DNA from: DATCMU01 sp036563245
Lineage (GTDB): Bacteria > Pseudomonadota > Alphaproteobacteria > Rhizobiales > Devosiaceae
Assembly: GCA_036563245.1 (NCBI GenBank)
Contig: DATCMU010000035.1
Coordinates: 40,870-104,869, forward strand
DNA: 64,000 nt
Direction: 5' to 3'
The position numbers and the translations under genes were made by a program. The notes beneath the pieces were generated by a model, which saw only the letters and a list, made by a program, of their open reading frames with translations, searched no databases and was not told the origin of the DNA. Every line of letters begins with the position of its first letter. Position 1 is the first letter of the stretch. Positions 25,589-34,007 of this stretch are shown here, one piece after another.

Positions 25589-25621
25589 GGGAGGGCGGCC
25601 GGGCTGCCGGCCGCTCCTCCC
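25589..25621 (+). terminator. Strong stem-loop after the binding-protein gene
   Basis: GGGAGG + GCGGCCGG pairs with CCGGCCGC + CCTCCC around a GCTG loop, 14 pairs with one bulged T. It begins 12 bases after the stop and is not followed by a T-tract. Such hairpins after binding-protein genes typically raise the level of binding protein relative to downstream membrane subunits. Confidence 0.6.
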
Positions 25622-25672
25622 GTCCTGTCGCTGGCGGCCGGCAGGGCCTTTCGGGCAGCAAGGGAGGCTGAG

Positions 25673-26437
25673 ATGAGCGACACCATCCTCGAGGCTCGGA
25701 ACCTGAGCAAGAATTTCGGCGGCTTCCAGGCCGTCAAACAGGTCAACCTGCGGATCGCGCGGGGCACGATCCACGCGATCATCGGCCCCAACGGAGCGGG
25801 CAAGACCACGGTCTTCAATCTCCTCACCAAGTTCATCACCCCTTCCTCCGGGCAGATCCTTTTCAACGGGCGCGAGATCACCAGTTTCAAGCCAGCGGAG
25901 ATCGCCAATCTTGGCATAGTGCGTTCGTTCCAGATTTCAGCCGTGTTCCCGCATCTGACGACGCTGGAGAACGTGCGGCTGGCCCTGCAGAAGCGGCTGG
26001 GCATCAGCTACCATTTCTGGCGGTCCAAGCGCGCGCTCGAGGATCTCGACGACGAGGCCATGGAAAAGCTGCGGCAGGTCGGTCTGGCGCGCTTCGCCCA
26101 CATACGCGCCGTCGAACTGCCCTACGGGCGCAAGCGCGCCCTCGAGATTGCCACGACCCTCGGTCTCGACCCCGAACTCATGCTGCTGGATGAGCCGACC
26201 CAGGGGATGGGGGCGGAGGATGTGGGCCACGTCACCGATCTGATCAAGTCGGTTTCGGCCGGGCGCACCATTGTCATGGTCGAGCACAATCTGGGCGTCG
26301 TCGCCAGGCTCGCCGATACCATCACGGTGCTCAACCGGGGGGAACTGCTTGCCGAAGGTCCTTATGAAGAAGTGTCCTCGAATCCCGCGGTGATGGAGGC
26401 CTATATGGGCATCAAGGCCGATGAGGTGGCAGCATGA
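25673..26437 (+). CDS. livG: Liv-type ABC ATP-binding protein LivG
   Basis: 254 residues. Walker A is GPNGAGKTTVFNLL, the signature region is VELPYGRKRALEIATTL (LivG proteins use this altered signature), and Walker B is LMLLDEPTQGMG. The C-terminus ends with a typical AYMGIKADEVAA. It pairs with the LivF protein that starts 19 bases after its stop. Because LivF has an altered Walker A, this subunit may carry most of the ATPase activity. Confidence 0.94.
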   Translation: MSDTILEARNLSKNFGGFQAVKQVNLRIARGTIHAIIGPNGAGKTTVFNLLTKFITPSSGQILFNGREITSFKPAEIANLGIVRSFQISAVFPHLTTLENVRLALQKRLGISYHFWRSKRALEDLDDEAMEKLRQVGLARFAHIRAVELPYGRKRALEIATTLGLDPELMLLDEPTQGMGAEDVGHVTDLIKSVSAGRTIVMVEHNLGVVARLADTITVLNRGELLAEGPYEEVSSNPAVMEAYMGIKADEVAA

Positions 26438-26456
26438 ACCCCGAGGTCCCGCAACA

Positions 26457-27173
26457 ATGACCGGCGCGCCTTCCAGCTATCTCAAGATCAGCGACCTCAA
26501 TGCCTGGTACGGCGAGTCGCATGTGTTGCACGGCGTCGACCTCGAACTCGCCGAGGGCGAACTCATCACGCTTCTGGGGCGCAATGGGGCCGGCCGAACC
26601 ACGACACTGCGCGCGATCATGGGCATGGTGGACCGGCGCACAGGCTCGATTGCGATCAGGGGCGAGGAATTCATCGATATTCCCGCGCATCGGATCGGAC
26701 CCTTGGGGCGCATCGGCTACTGTCCGGAGGAACGGGGTATCTTTGCCAGCCTCAATGTCGAAGAGAACCTGATGCTTCCCCCCGTCGTGGGCGAGGGGGG
26801 CATGAGCCTCGACGAGATCTTTGAGATGTTTCCGAACCTTCGGGAGGTGCGGCGTCGCATGGGGACGCGGCTTTCGGGTGGCGAGCAGCAGATGCTGGCG
26901 ATCGCGCGTATCCTGCGCACCGGCTCTCGGCTCCTGCTCCTCGACGAGATCACCGAGGGGCTTGCGCCCGTCATTGTCAAGACGCTTGGCGATGTCATCC
27001 GGCGCCTGAAGGAAAAAGGCTATACGATCGTGCTGGTCGAGCAGAACTTCCGCTTCGCAGCGCCCCTTGCCGACCGGCACTATGTCATCGAGCATGGCAG
27101 GGTGGTGGATCGCATCGAGGCGGGGGCGGTTGAAGCCAGCATGGACAGGCTGAACCACTACCTGAGCGTATAG
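26457..27173 (+). CDS. livF: Liv-type ABC ATP-binding protein LivF with altered Walker A (K47R)
   Basis: 238 residues. The P-loop reads LLGRNGAGRTTTLRAIMG; position 47, normally an invariant Lys, is Arg (codon CGA at 26595-26597). The rest is intact: signature LSGGEQQMLAIARIL, Walker B LLLLDEITEGLAP and the H-loop segment ends in VLVEQNF, as usual for LivF. Lys-to-Arg at this site usually weakens ATP binding or hydrolysis in ABC ATPases. Either the heterodimer works asymmetrically with LivG or the base is an error. ATG at 26457 is the start; there is no strong ribosome site. Confidence 0.9.
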   Translation: MTGAPSSYLKISDLNAWYGESHVLHGVDLELAEGELITLLGRNGAGRTTTLRAIMGMVDRRTGSIAIRGEEFIDIPAHRIGPLGRIGYCPEERGIFASLNVEENLMLPPVVGEGGMSLDEIFEMFPNLREVRRRMGTRLSGGEQQMLAIARILRTGSRLLLLDEITEGLAPVIVKTLGDVIRRLKEKGYTIVLVEQNFRFAAPLADRHYVIEHGRVVDRIEAGAVEASMDRLNHYLSV

Positions 27174-27236
27174 GCCGGGGCGACAACCGGCCATCGCGCC
27201 ACAAGGGCAGACCCAAGGGGAGGGGTGACACAAGAC

Positions 27237-28142
27237 ATGGACGTGATGATCAAGCTGATTCTTGCCCAGGGCATGCTGGGCCTGAACAACGGCGTATTCT
27301 ACGCCATGCTGAGCCTTGGGCTGGCCATCATCTTCGGGCTGCTCAACGTCATCAATTTCGCCCACGGTGCGCTCTACATGACCGGCGCGTTCCTTGCGCT
27401 GATCCTCTACTCCTATCTCGGGGTGTGGCTGGGACTGGAATGGCTGCATATCGGCTTCTGGCCCGCGCTGGTTCTCGTGCCGCTGCTGGTGGGCTGTTTC
27501 GGGATGTTGCTCGAACGGTTGCTGCTGCGCTGGCTCTACAAGCACGACCCCATCTATGGCCTGTTGCTTACCTTCGGCGTTGCGCTGGTCCTGCAGGGCC
27601 TGTTCGTGAACTTCTTCTCCGTGTCCGGAACGCCCTATCCGGCCCAGCCCGATGAACTGCGTGGCGTGGTCAATCTGGGGTTCATGATCTTTCCCAAATA
27701 CAGGCTGTTTGCCATCGTGTTCTCGATCTTCGTCTGCCTTGCGGTCTGGCTGGTCATCGAGCGCACCCGGATCGGCGCCATGCTGAGGGCAGGGACCGAA
27801 AACCCCGATCTTGTGAAGGCCTTCGGCATCAATGTGCCCTTGATGGTAACCCTCACCTTCGGCGTGGGAACCGGTCTTGCCGGCCTCGCCGGGGTTCTGG
27901 CCGCGCCGATCTACTCGGTCAGCCCGCTCATGGGCGCCGATCTCATCATCGTCGTCTTCGCCGTGGTGGTGATCGGGGGCATGGGCTCGATCATGGGCGC
28001 GGTCGTATCCGGGTTCGCGCTGGGGCTGGTGGAGGGCCTGACCAAGGTCATCTATGCGCCGGCGGCGAGCACCGTGATCTTCCTGCTTATGGTGGTCGTC
28101 CTGCTCTTGCGGCCGGCCGGTCTCTTCGGGCGACAGGGGTGA
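27237..28142 (+). CDS. livH: Liv-type permease LivH
   Basis: 301 residues, about eight membrane helices. The start region LAQGMLGLNNGVFYAMLSLGLAIIFGLLNVINFAHG is the LivH hallmark, and GVGTGLAGLAGVLAAPIYSV is the conserved later segment. The ATG at 27237 is preferred; a GTG at 27225 in frame lies directly against the AAGGGGAGG site and is a possible alternative. Its stop shares a base with the livM start. Confidence 0.92.
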   Translation: MDVMIKLILAQGMLGLNNGVFYAMLSLGLAIIFGLLNVINFAHGALYMTGAFLALILYSYLGVWLGLEWLHIGFWPALVLVPLLVGCFGMLLERLLLRWLYKHDPIYGLLLTFGVALVLQGLFVNFFSVSGTPYPAQPDELRGVVNLGFMIFPKYRLFAIVFSIFVCLAVWLVIERTRIGAMLRAGTENPDLVKAFGINVPLMVTLTFGVGTGLAGLAGVLAAPIYSVSPLMGADLIIVVFAVVVIGGMGSIMGAVVSGFALGLVEGLTKVIYAPAASTVIFLLMVVVLLLRPAGLFGRQG

Positions 28143-29146
28143 TGAGCGACATGAGCAAACCAGCACTGGCCGAAGCCGGCGAATTCGAGGAAGCCGTACC
28201 CCACCAAAACCTCTCGCGCACGCGCTTCGTGCAGGTCCTGTTGTGGATCGGGTTGGTCGGCTTCGTTCTGACGGCGCCGTTCTACCTCTATCCCGTCTTC
28301 GTCATGCAGCTATTGTGCTTTGCGCTGTTTGCCTGCGCGTTCAACCTGCTGATCGGCTTCACCGGGCTGTTGTCGTTCGGGCACGCCGCCTTTTTCGGCG
28401 GTGCCGCTTATGTCGCGGGCCACGTCATCAAGGTCTGGGGGCTGCCCCCGCTCGCCGGCATCCTTGTGGGGGGGCTGTCGGCGGCAGTCCTGGGGTATGT
28501 GATCGGTGCGCTCGCCATTCGCCGGCAGGGCATCTATTTCGCCATGATCACGCTGGCGCTGGCCCAGATCGTCTATTTCTTCGCCCTGCAGTTCCCCTTC
28601 ACTGGCGGCGAAAACGGCCTTCAGGGCATCCCGCGGGGCAACCTGTTCGGCCTGGTCGATCTCAACCAGCCCCTCGCCATGTACTATTTCGTTGCCGCCG
28701 TTTTCATGATCGGTTTCCTCGTCATATACCGCACGATCCATTCGCCCTTCGGACAGGTGCTGCAGGCTATCCGCGAGAACGAGCCGCGCGCGCTCTCGCT
28801 GGGCTACAATGTCGACCGCTTCAAGCTCATGGCGTTCGTATTGTCGGCTACGCTGGCCGGCGTCGCGGGCGCCACCAAGGCCGTCGTCTTCCAGTTCGCC
28901 TCGCTGACCGATGCGCACTGGCAGACCTCGGGTGAAGTGACCCTCATGACCCTGCTGGGCGGCATGGGAACCATCTTCGGGCCGGTCGTTGGAGCGATTA
29001 CCGTGGTGGCCCTGCAGCACGAACTCTCCGGCATCGGATCGTGGGTGCAGGTGGTGATCGGGGCGATCTTCATCGTCTGCGTGCTGGTATTCCGCAGGGG
29101 TATAGTCGGCGAGATCGCGCGACTGTTGCGCATATCCTCCGTTTGA
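28142..29146 (+). CDS. livM: Liv-type permease LivM
   Basis: 334 residues, a soluble N-terminal 35-residue segment and then about nine to ten helices. Typical blocks are NLLIGFTGLLSFGHAAFFG, AIRRQGIYFAMITLALAQI, and VLQAIRENEPRALSLGYN. TGATG overlap with livH gives translational coupling. It completes the channel; the operon contains all five subunits. Confidence 0.92.
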   Translation: MSDMSKPALAEAGEFEEAVPHQNLSRTRFVQVLLWIGLVGFVLTAPFYLYPVFVMQLLCFALFACAFNLLIGFTGLLSFGHAAFFGGAAYVAGHVIKVWGLPPLAGILVGGLSAAVLGYVIGALAIRRQGIYFAMITLALAQIVYFFALQFPFTGGENGLQGIPRGNLFGLVDLNQPLAMYYFVAAVFMIGFLVIYRTIHSPFGQVLQAIRENEPRALSLGYNVDRFKLMAFVLSATLAGVAGATKAVVFQFASLTDAHWQTSGEVTLMTLLGGMGTIFGPVVGAITVVALQHELSGIGSWVQVVIGAIFIVCVLVFRRGIVGEIARLLRISSV

Positions 29147-29186
29147 GGGCCGATCACCGGTCCCGTCGCCGGCGCGGGCGGACACA

Positions 29187-30368
29187 ATGACAATGCCAAA
29201 GGATGCTCGCATGCAGCCGTTCACCTTCAATACCGCGCCCAGCATCCGGTTCGGCCCGGGGGTGCTCTCGAGCCTGGGCGAATTCGCGCAAGGCCTGATC
29301 GGCGGCCGGGTGATTGTGGTCACCGACCAGGGCATGGTGGCCGCTGGCATCGCGGAGCGCGCGCTTTTCGCACTTGAGGCGGCTGGCATGGACGCGGTGG
29401 TCTTTTCGCGTGTCGAGGCCGATCCGCCCGAGACGGTGGTGCGAGAGGCCATTGCCGAAGCCCGGAATGCAGAGGTGAAGGGGGTGGTGGGCCTTGGCGG
29501 CGGGTCGTCCCTCGACACCGCCAAGCTGGTTGCCCTGCTGGTGGAAGGCGATGAGCAACTCACCGATATCTATGGCGTGGGCAAGGCGAGGGGGCCGCGC
29601 CTGCCGCTGGTCCTGGTGCCAACGACCGCCGGAACCGGATCGGAAGTCACCCCGATCTCCATCGTCACGACCGGAGCGAACGAGAAGATGGGGGTCGTCT
29701 CCCCGATCCTTCTGCCCGATCTGGCCGTGCTCGACCCTGAACTCACCCTCGGGTTGCCCCCGCATATCACGGCCGCCACCGGTATCGATGCGATGGTGCA
29801 CGCGATCGAGTCCTATGCCTCGGCCAGCCCGAACAACAATCCACTCTCGCGCAATCTGGCGACCCAGGCCCTGAGCCTGATGGGGGCTGCGCTGGAACGG
29901 GCGGTCCATCATGGCGAGGATATCGCGGCGCGCTCGGCCATGCTGCTCGGTTCGATGCTGGCTGGCCAGGCCTTTGCCAATTCTCCCGTTGCGGCGGTGC
30001 ATGCGCTGGCCTATCCGATCGGCGGGCATTTCCACGTGCCGCACGGGCTTTCCAACGCGCTGGTTTTGCCGCACGTCCTGCGGTTCAACGCCCGGACGGC
30101 CCCGCAACCCTATGCGGAACTGGCGCCATTCGCCTTTCCCGATCTCGCCAGGCTCGAAGGCCAGGAGCGGGCCGAGGCCTTCTGCGAAGCGCTCGCCGAC
30201 CTCTCCCGGCGGTGTGGCCTTCAGCAATCGCTGCGGGAGATGGACATCCCCCGCGAGGTGTTGCCCAGACTGGCGAGCGACGCCATGAACCAGACCCGGC
30301 TGCTGGTCAACAATCCGCGCCAAGTCACCGAAGCCGACGCTCTGGCGATCTATCAGGCCGCCTGGTAG
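29187..30368 (+). CDS. Iron-dependent (group III) alcohol dehydrogenase
   Basis: 393 residues, fold of the iron-containing ADH / glycerol dehydrogenase superfamily. NAD site GVVGLGGGSSLDTAK, then VPTTAGTGSEVTPISIV. Metal ligands are Asp in ATGIDAMVHAIESY, His in the same block, and two His in VHALAYPIGGHFHVPHG. It interconverts primary alcohols and aldehydes. Its place after the importer and near GMC dehydrogenase, MmsA and MmsB suggests an alcohol- or diol-degrading locus. An ATG at 29211 is an alternative start. Confidence 0.93.
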   Translation: MTMPKDARMQPFTFNTAPSIRFGPGVLSSLGEFAQGLIGGRVIVVTDQGMVAAGIAERALFALEAAGMDAVVFSRVEADPPETVVREAIAEARNAEVKGVVGLGGGSSLDTAKLVALLVEGDEQLTDIYGVGKARGPRLPLVLVPTTAGTGSEVTPISIVTTGANEKMGVVSPILLPDLAVLDPELTLGLPPHITAATGIDAMVHAIESYASASPNNNPLSRNLATQALSLMGAALERAVHHGEDIAARSAMLLGSMLAGQAFANSPVAAVHALAYPIGGHFHVPHGLSNALVLPHVLRFNARTAPQPYAELAPFAFPDLARLEGQERAEAFCEALADLSRRCGLQQSLREMDIPREVLPRLASDAMNQTRLLVNNPRQVTEADALAIYQAAW

Positions 30369-30532
30369 CGCGCGGTCGGCGCGACGTTGGCTGCGGCGCG
30401 CGTCATCGTGCCAAAACCTTGCGTTCCTGGGCGCAGTCGATCGAAGCACGCGGTGCGCGAATTGCCTGGAGGCAAATCAAACCTGACCCGCGTGGGATGG
30501 CACTACGTGTTGATCCGCCAATAACTGGGTGC

Positions 30533-30578
30533 TTGACATTATGAGATGGCGCTCTAAAAATAAGTTAGGTAACTAACT
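30533..30578 (+). promoter_or_regulatory. Sigma-70-like promoter with TetR-type operator
   Basis: TTGACA (30533-30538) and TAAAAA (30555-30560) are 16 bases apart. Directly downstream lies AGTTAGGTAACTAACT (30563-30578), a palindrome with 6-base arms. A repressor bound there would block transcription start. The TetR gene at 31861 is the last gene of the unit that this promoter would drive, so autoregulation of the SDR-DoxX-TetR unit is likely. Confidence 0.6.
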
Positions 30579-30598
30579 GAAAATGCACATTGGAGAAT

Positions 30599-31417
30599 AT
30601 GGACGTGGACAACGACCGCTTTGAACTAGTCGACACAAACCGCTTCGGGCCGTGGACCGTTGTCACTGGTGCTTCATCGGGTATCGGGTTGGAATTCGCC
30701 CGGCAACTGGCGGCGAATGGCCTCAATCTGGTTCTGGTCTCGCGGCGCGAACGTGTGTTGGAGCAGGTCGGCCAGAGACTCAAGCAACGCTACGGCATCG
30801 ATTATCGGACCATCGAGGCCGACCTTTCGACAGAAGAGGGGCAGCGCAAGGTAGTGGATAATACCGTCGATCTTGACGTCGGGCTCCTGGTTTCAAATGC
30901 CGGCACCGGGCAACCTGGCAATTTCCTGTCTTTCGAAGAGAGCGATCTCAGGATGATTTCTCAGCTCAATGCCATTTCCTACATGGTGTTGACGCACCAA
31001 TTTGGGCGACGTTTGGCCAAGCGCGGCCGGGGCGGGGTTCTGCTGGTATCAGCGCTTGGCTCGGATACTGGTATTCCCTACAACGCGAAGGCCGCAGCCG
31101 CAAAAGGCCTCGTCAACACACTCGGCAGGAGCCTGCACTACGAGTTTGGCAGGCTTGGACTCAATATCTCCGTCCTCATCGTTACGCCGACCGAAACGCC
31201 AATCATCGAGAAGATGGGACTGCGCCGAATAGACATGCCGACCAAACCGATGTCCGTACAAAAAACGGTTGGCGCCGGCCTTGTCGGATTGCGACACAAC
31301 AAGATGATAGTATTGCCCGGTCTCATGTTCCAGATCGCGAATGCCTTGGTGCCCGCTGGCCTGGTTCGAAAGATGACCGCCGAAATGATGCGCAAAAGCA
31401 CGACTTTCGTGGCCTAG
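30599..31417 (+). CDS. Short-chain dehydrogenase/reductase family protein with degenerate active site
   Basis: 272 residues. The nucleotide site is VVTGASSGIGLEFARQLA and the NAG motif is LVSNAGTGQPG. The catalytic Ser is S151. The active-site stretch reads GIPYNAKAAAAKGLVNTLG: the Lys at 169 fits the YxxxK lysine, but the Tyr position (165) is Ala, and the only Tyr lies four residues earlier (161). The enzyme may be inactive or use a shifted Tyr. GGAG lies close to the ATG at 30599; a GTG at 30605 has better spacing. First gene of a small accessory operon; substrate unknown. Confidence 0.82.
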   Translation: MDVDNDRFELVDTNRFGPWTVVTGASSGIGLEFARQLAANGLNLVLVSRRERVLEQVGQRLKQRYGIDYRTIEADLSTEEGQRKVVDNTVDLDVGLLVSNAGTGQPGNFLSFEESDLRMISQLNAISYMVLTHQFGRRLAKRGRGGVLLVSALGSDTGIPYNAKAAAAKGLVNTLGRSLHYEFGRLGLNISVLIVTPTETPIIEKMGLRRIDMPTKPMSVQKTVGAGLVGLRHNKMIVLPGLMFQIANALVPAGLVRKMTAEMMRKSTTFVA

Positions 31418-31442
31418 GCGCAGTTTTAGAGCGGCCGGACCA

Positions 31443-31836
31443 ATGCGTGGGGCAATTCTCTGCTGGATCACAACTCTTGTGGCGTCATTGCCGTTCGTTG
31501 TGCCAGGGGCAGCACCGCTTGCAGGCTACCCACATTTCATCTCGGATATGGCCGTGCTTGGCTATCCGAATTACTTTTCGATCATTCTCGGCATTTCCAA
31601 ACTGGCGGCCGTTGCCGCCATTCTTGCTCGGGGCCTGCCAAAGGCTCAAGAGATGGGTCTACGCAGGCATGATGTTCGATGTTGCGGGCGCCTTGGTCTC
31701 GCGACTGATCGTCGATGGAGGTGGGACGGCCTTGGCCATACCTGCGGCGGTCGGGCTGTTGACTCTGGCTTCATGGGCCTTGCGGCCGCAAGGCCGAAGG
31801 TTGGTGGCGCAACCGGTCACAGGCATGCGCGCTTGA
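31443..31836 (+). pseudogene. DoxX-like membrane protein gene with a frameshift
   Basis: The frame from 31443 encodes a start with a hydrophobic N-terminus, then LGYPNYFSIILGISKLAAVAAILARGLP, which is the DoxX-like core. The matching continuation RLKRWVYAGMMFDVAGALVS...LASWALRPQGRR lies in another frame ending at 31836. One extra A in the run AAA at 31640-31642 explains the shift: removing it joins ...GLP to RLKRW. The intact product would be a four-helix membrane protein of about 130 residues. Either the gene is broken in this strain or this is a sequencing error in a short A-run. Confidence 0.7.
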
Positions 31837-31860
31837 CGAAGTGAGCGAGAAAACGGAGGT

Positions 31861-32436
31861 ATGATGGCGGCTGCAAAGAGAAATCCGCGCAACAAGCGTG
31901 ACAGACTGGTCGAAGCGGCAACGGCGCTCACCTATCGGCAGGGCTATCGAAAGACAACCCTTTCCGATATCGCGCAGGAGGCGGACGTGCCTCTGGGCAA
32001 TGTCTACTACTACTTCAAGACCAGGGATGCGATCGGCTCAGCTGTTCTCGCGAAGCGCGAAGGCGAGTTTGAAGCTCTGCGTGCCTATCTTGATTCTCTG
32101 CCAGGCCCGCGTGAGCGGCTGACAGGCTTCATCGCCATGACCATCTCCAACGCCGCAAATGTAGCGAATTTCGGGTGCCCGATGGGTTCACTTTGCGCCG
32201 AGCTTTCGAAGGACGGTGGGGAACTGGCTGACCGCTCCAATGCGCTGCTCGCCCAGCCGATGGCCTACATGGCAGAACAATTCAATGCGTTGGGATATGC
32301 CGATGATGCTGAGGCGCTGGCCCTGCAGCTTCAGTCCTCATTGCAGGGCGCTTCGCTGCTCACACAGAGTTTCTGTGACCCGTCGCTACTTGAGCATGAA
32401 GGCGAGCGTCTTCTGACCTGGATTGCGGATCTATAG
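31861..32436 (+). CDS. TetR/AcrR-family repressor
   Basis: 191 residues. The N-terminal DNA-binding domain is LVEAATALTYRQGYRKTTLS then DIAQEADVPLGNVYYYFKTRDAI, the standard TetR signature. The C-terminal domain contains GCPMGSLCAELSK, typical of the LmrA/YxaF-like subgroup. It closes the SDR-DoxX unit and probably binds the palindrome at 30563-30578. Ligand unknown. Confidence 0.92.
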   Translation: MMAAAKRNPRNKRDRLVEAATALTYRQGYRKTTLSDIAQEADVPLGNVYYYFKTRDAIGSAVLAKREGEFEALRAYLDSLPGPRERLTGFIAMTISNAANVANFGCPMGSLCAELSKDGGELADRSNALLAQPMAYMAEQFNALGYADDAEALALQLQSSLQGASLLTQSFCDPSLLEHEGERLLTWIADL

Positions 32437-32479
32437 GCGTCGCACGCAATGCTCTCTTGCTCTCGATTGCGGTGACGGA

Positions 32480-32711
32480 AATTCGGTGACAGTGCACTTG
32501 TTTGCCTACGGGCCTTGGGCCCAGGTCTTCCGGGTCTCGGATCGCGGCCAAGGAGCGCGGCGGTGGGCTCGAAGAATGCGCCGTCGCCGAGGGGCGGCCG
32601 ATGCTTACCGTCCCGCGCCGGGTCGAGCAGCGCAAGGACGCTGGACCATGGCCAGTCCTCGGGCCGGCTGGTCAGGCGTGCGCGCACCGGATTAGGCAGT
32701 GCGTGCCGCAA
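32480..32711 (-). pseudogene. C-terminal remnant of a REP-associated tyrosine transposase (RAYT)
   Basis: On the minus strand the frame reads RHALPNPVRARLTSRPEDWPWSSVLALL, which is the conserved C-terminal block (NPVRAGLV..EDWPWSS) of RAYT/Y1 transposases. The N-terminal catalytic part is missing. The remnant is followed by AGTGCACTGTCACCG (32488-32502), the same motif that borders the repeats at 45.6 and 46.9 kb. The gap from 32437 to 32834 holds nothing else that I can support. Confidence 0.7.
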
Positions 32712-32834
32712 GTCGGCATCCCTGCCTCCTGCTCCTTCAGCACGCCGATAATCGGCTCTTCCATGAACCGTGACCGCTTGGTTCGTCCGTCTCCTGATCG
32801 TGACGGACCGTCGCAGAATCTGGAGGAGGTTCAG

Positions 32835-32858
32835 GTGCTCAGGTCAGTGCTCAGGTCA
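32835..32858 (+). repeat. Perfect tandem 12-mer
   Basis: GTGCTCAGGTCA occurs twice back to back (32835-32846 and 32847-32858), just after GGAGGAGGT. If translated from the first GTG it encodes VLRSVLRS; if the gene starts at 32931 it is upstream DNA that could bind a regulator. Confidence 0.5.
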
Positions 32859-33197
32859 CCTCTCGCACAGTTCTTCAACGAAGGCCTCCCCGAGCGACTC
32901 CACAAGTCCAACACCCGGAAGGCTCTCGAGATGAACAAGTATCACAAGCTCACCAAATGCGACCTTCACAGACAGGTAAAGGCCGCCTGGAAAGCCATGG
33001 GAAAACCAAGACCAACGGGATGGATGATGCCAAGCCTCGATCAGACCTGTGCCGGGCTTGAATATGGGTTAGAGGCAGCAATGGATCACGCGGACGAGAT
33101 CGGATCCGGCAAGCTCGCCCGAAACCTCGACCTTGCCGAACGGATCAACAGGATGGTGAGGGGGTATTTCCTGACGCATCGCCGGGGATTGCCCTGA
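32835..33197 (+). CDS. Orphan hypothetical protein
   Basis: 120 residues from the GTG at 32835 (excellent GGAGGAGGT site) or 88 residues from the ATG at 32931 (no ribosome site). The C-terminal part, from KYHKLTKCDLHRQVKAAWKAM to AERINRMVRGYFLTHRRG, is basic and helical and looks like a real small alphaproteobacterial protein. No membrane segment, no recognised family. It sits alone between a transposase remnant and the convergent RraA gene. Confidence 0.4.
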   Translation: MLRSVLRSPLAQFFNEGLPERLHKSNTRKALEMNKYHKLTKCDLHRQVKAAWKAMGKPRPTGWMMPSLDQTCAGLEYGLEAAMDHADEIGSGKLARNLDLAERINRMVRGYFLTHRRGLP

Positions 33198-33283
33198 ACG
33201 TTGCCCATGTCCTGCCCAAACCCGGTACCTCATGCAACCTGGAGCACTCTCGTCTCGTCCTCCGGCAAACATCCCCACTCGAC

Positions 33284-33970
33284 TCAGAGTACGCCATATT
33301 TGGCGTAGATATCCGCCAGGTATCCACCTGCGCGAAGCTCGTCCATCGTGCTGGTTTCGCGGTCGATCTTGTTGAAGGCAATCCGAAGGACTTCTGCCTC
33401 AATGGCTTGCGGCACGACGACGACGCCGTCCACATCACCGAACACCAGGTCGCCTGGAGCGACGAGAACCCCGTCGCAAATGACCGGCACGTCCACAGCC
33501 TGGACTTGGCCGCGCCCCTTGGAATCAAGCGGGGCTATGCCTGCCGAAAACACGGGAAACTTGAGTTCCCTTATGCTGAGCACGTCGCGCACAAATCCGT
33601 CGGTGACACAGCCATTGGCGCCCCGGGTATGGGAAGCGGTTGAGAGCAGGCCACCCCAGGGTGCGATGCGTGACGATCCCCCGCAAGCGAAGACCGCCAC
33701 ATCGCCCGGCTTGAGGTCGTCGACGATCGCGATCTCGAGTTCGTAGGGATTGACCCCTTCATCCACGTGGGCAACTTCCACATAAATCCCCGTGCGGGCG
33801 CGGCCACACATCTTGAGATGGTCGTCGAGCGGACGCATGCGGGGCGACATCGCCTGATTCTTGAAACCGGCGGCGTCAAGCGCATCGGAAAGAACGGCGG
33901 TGAACAGCCGCTCCCATCCCGAGGGCAGGGGTGGATTTGTCCTTGAGATGAAGGCGGCCTTTTCCGGCAT
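33284..33970 (-). CDS. RraA-like / HMG aldolase family protein
   Basis: 228 residues. The family core is GGLLSTASHTRGANGCVTDGFVRD, with the Arg and Asp that bind substrate and metal, followed by PVICDGVLVAPGDLVFGDVDGVVVVP. Catalytic members cleave 4-hydroxy-4-methyl-2-oxoglutarate or similar 4-hydroxy-2-oxo acids to pyruvate and an aldehyde or keto acid. It is last in the sugar-acid operon and 37 bases after a permease gene, so an aldolase step in that pathway is plausible. RraA proper (an RNase E inhibitor) is unlikely here. Confidence 0.88.
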   Translation of the reverse strand: MPEKAAFISRTNPPLPSGWERLFTAVLSDALDAAGFKNQAMSPRMRPLDDHLKMCGRARTGIYVEVAHVDEGVNPYELEIAIVDDLKPGDVAVFACGGSSRIAPWGGLLSTASHTRGANGCVTDGFVRDVLSIRELKFPVFSAGIAPLDSKGRGQVQAVDVPVICDGVLVAPGDLVFGDVDGVVVVPQAIEAEVLRIAFNKIDRETSTMDELRAGGYLADIYAKYGVL

Positions 33971-34007
33971 TTCCCGAAGATCCTTCCGTATTGAGATCTG
34001 TTTGCCT

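Noticed and set aside
26412..28166. Minus-strand open frame of 584 codons
   Set aside because: Antisense to livF and livH; composition dominated by Gln, His, Asp and Arg with no fold.
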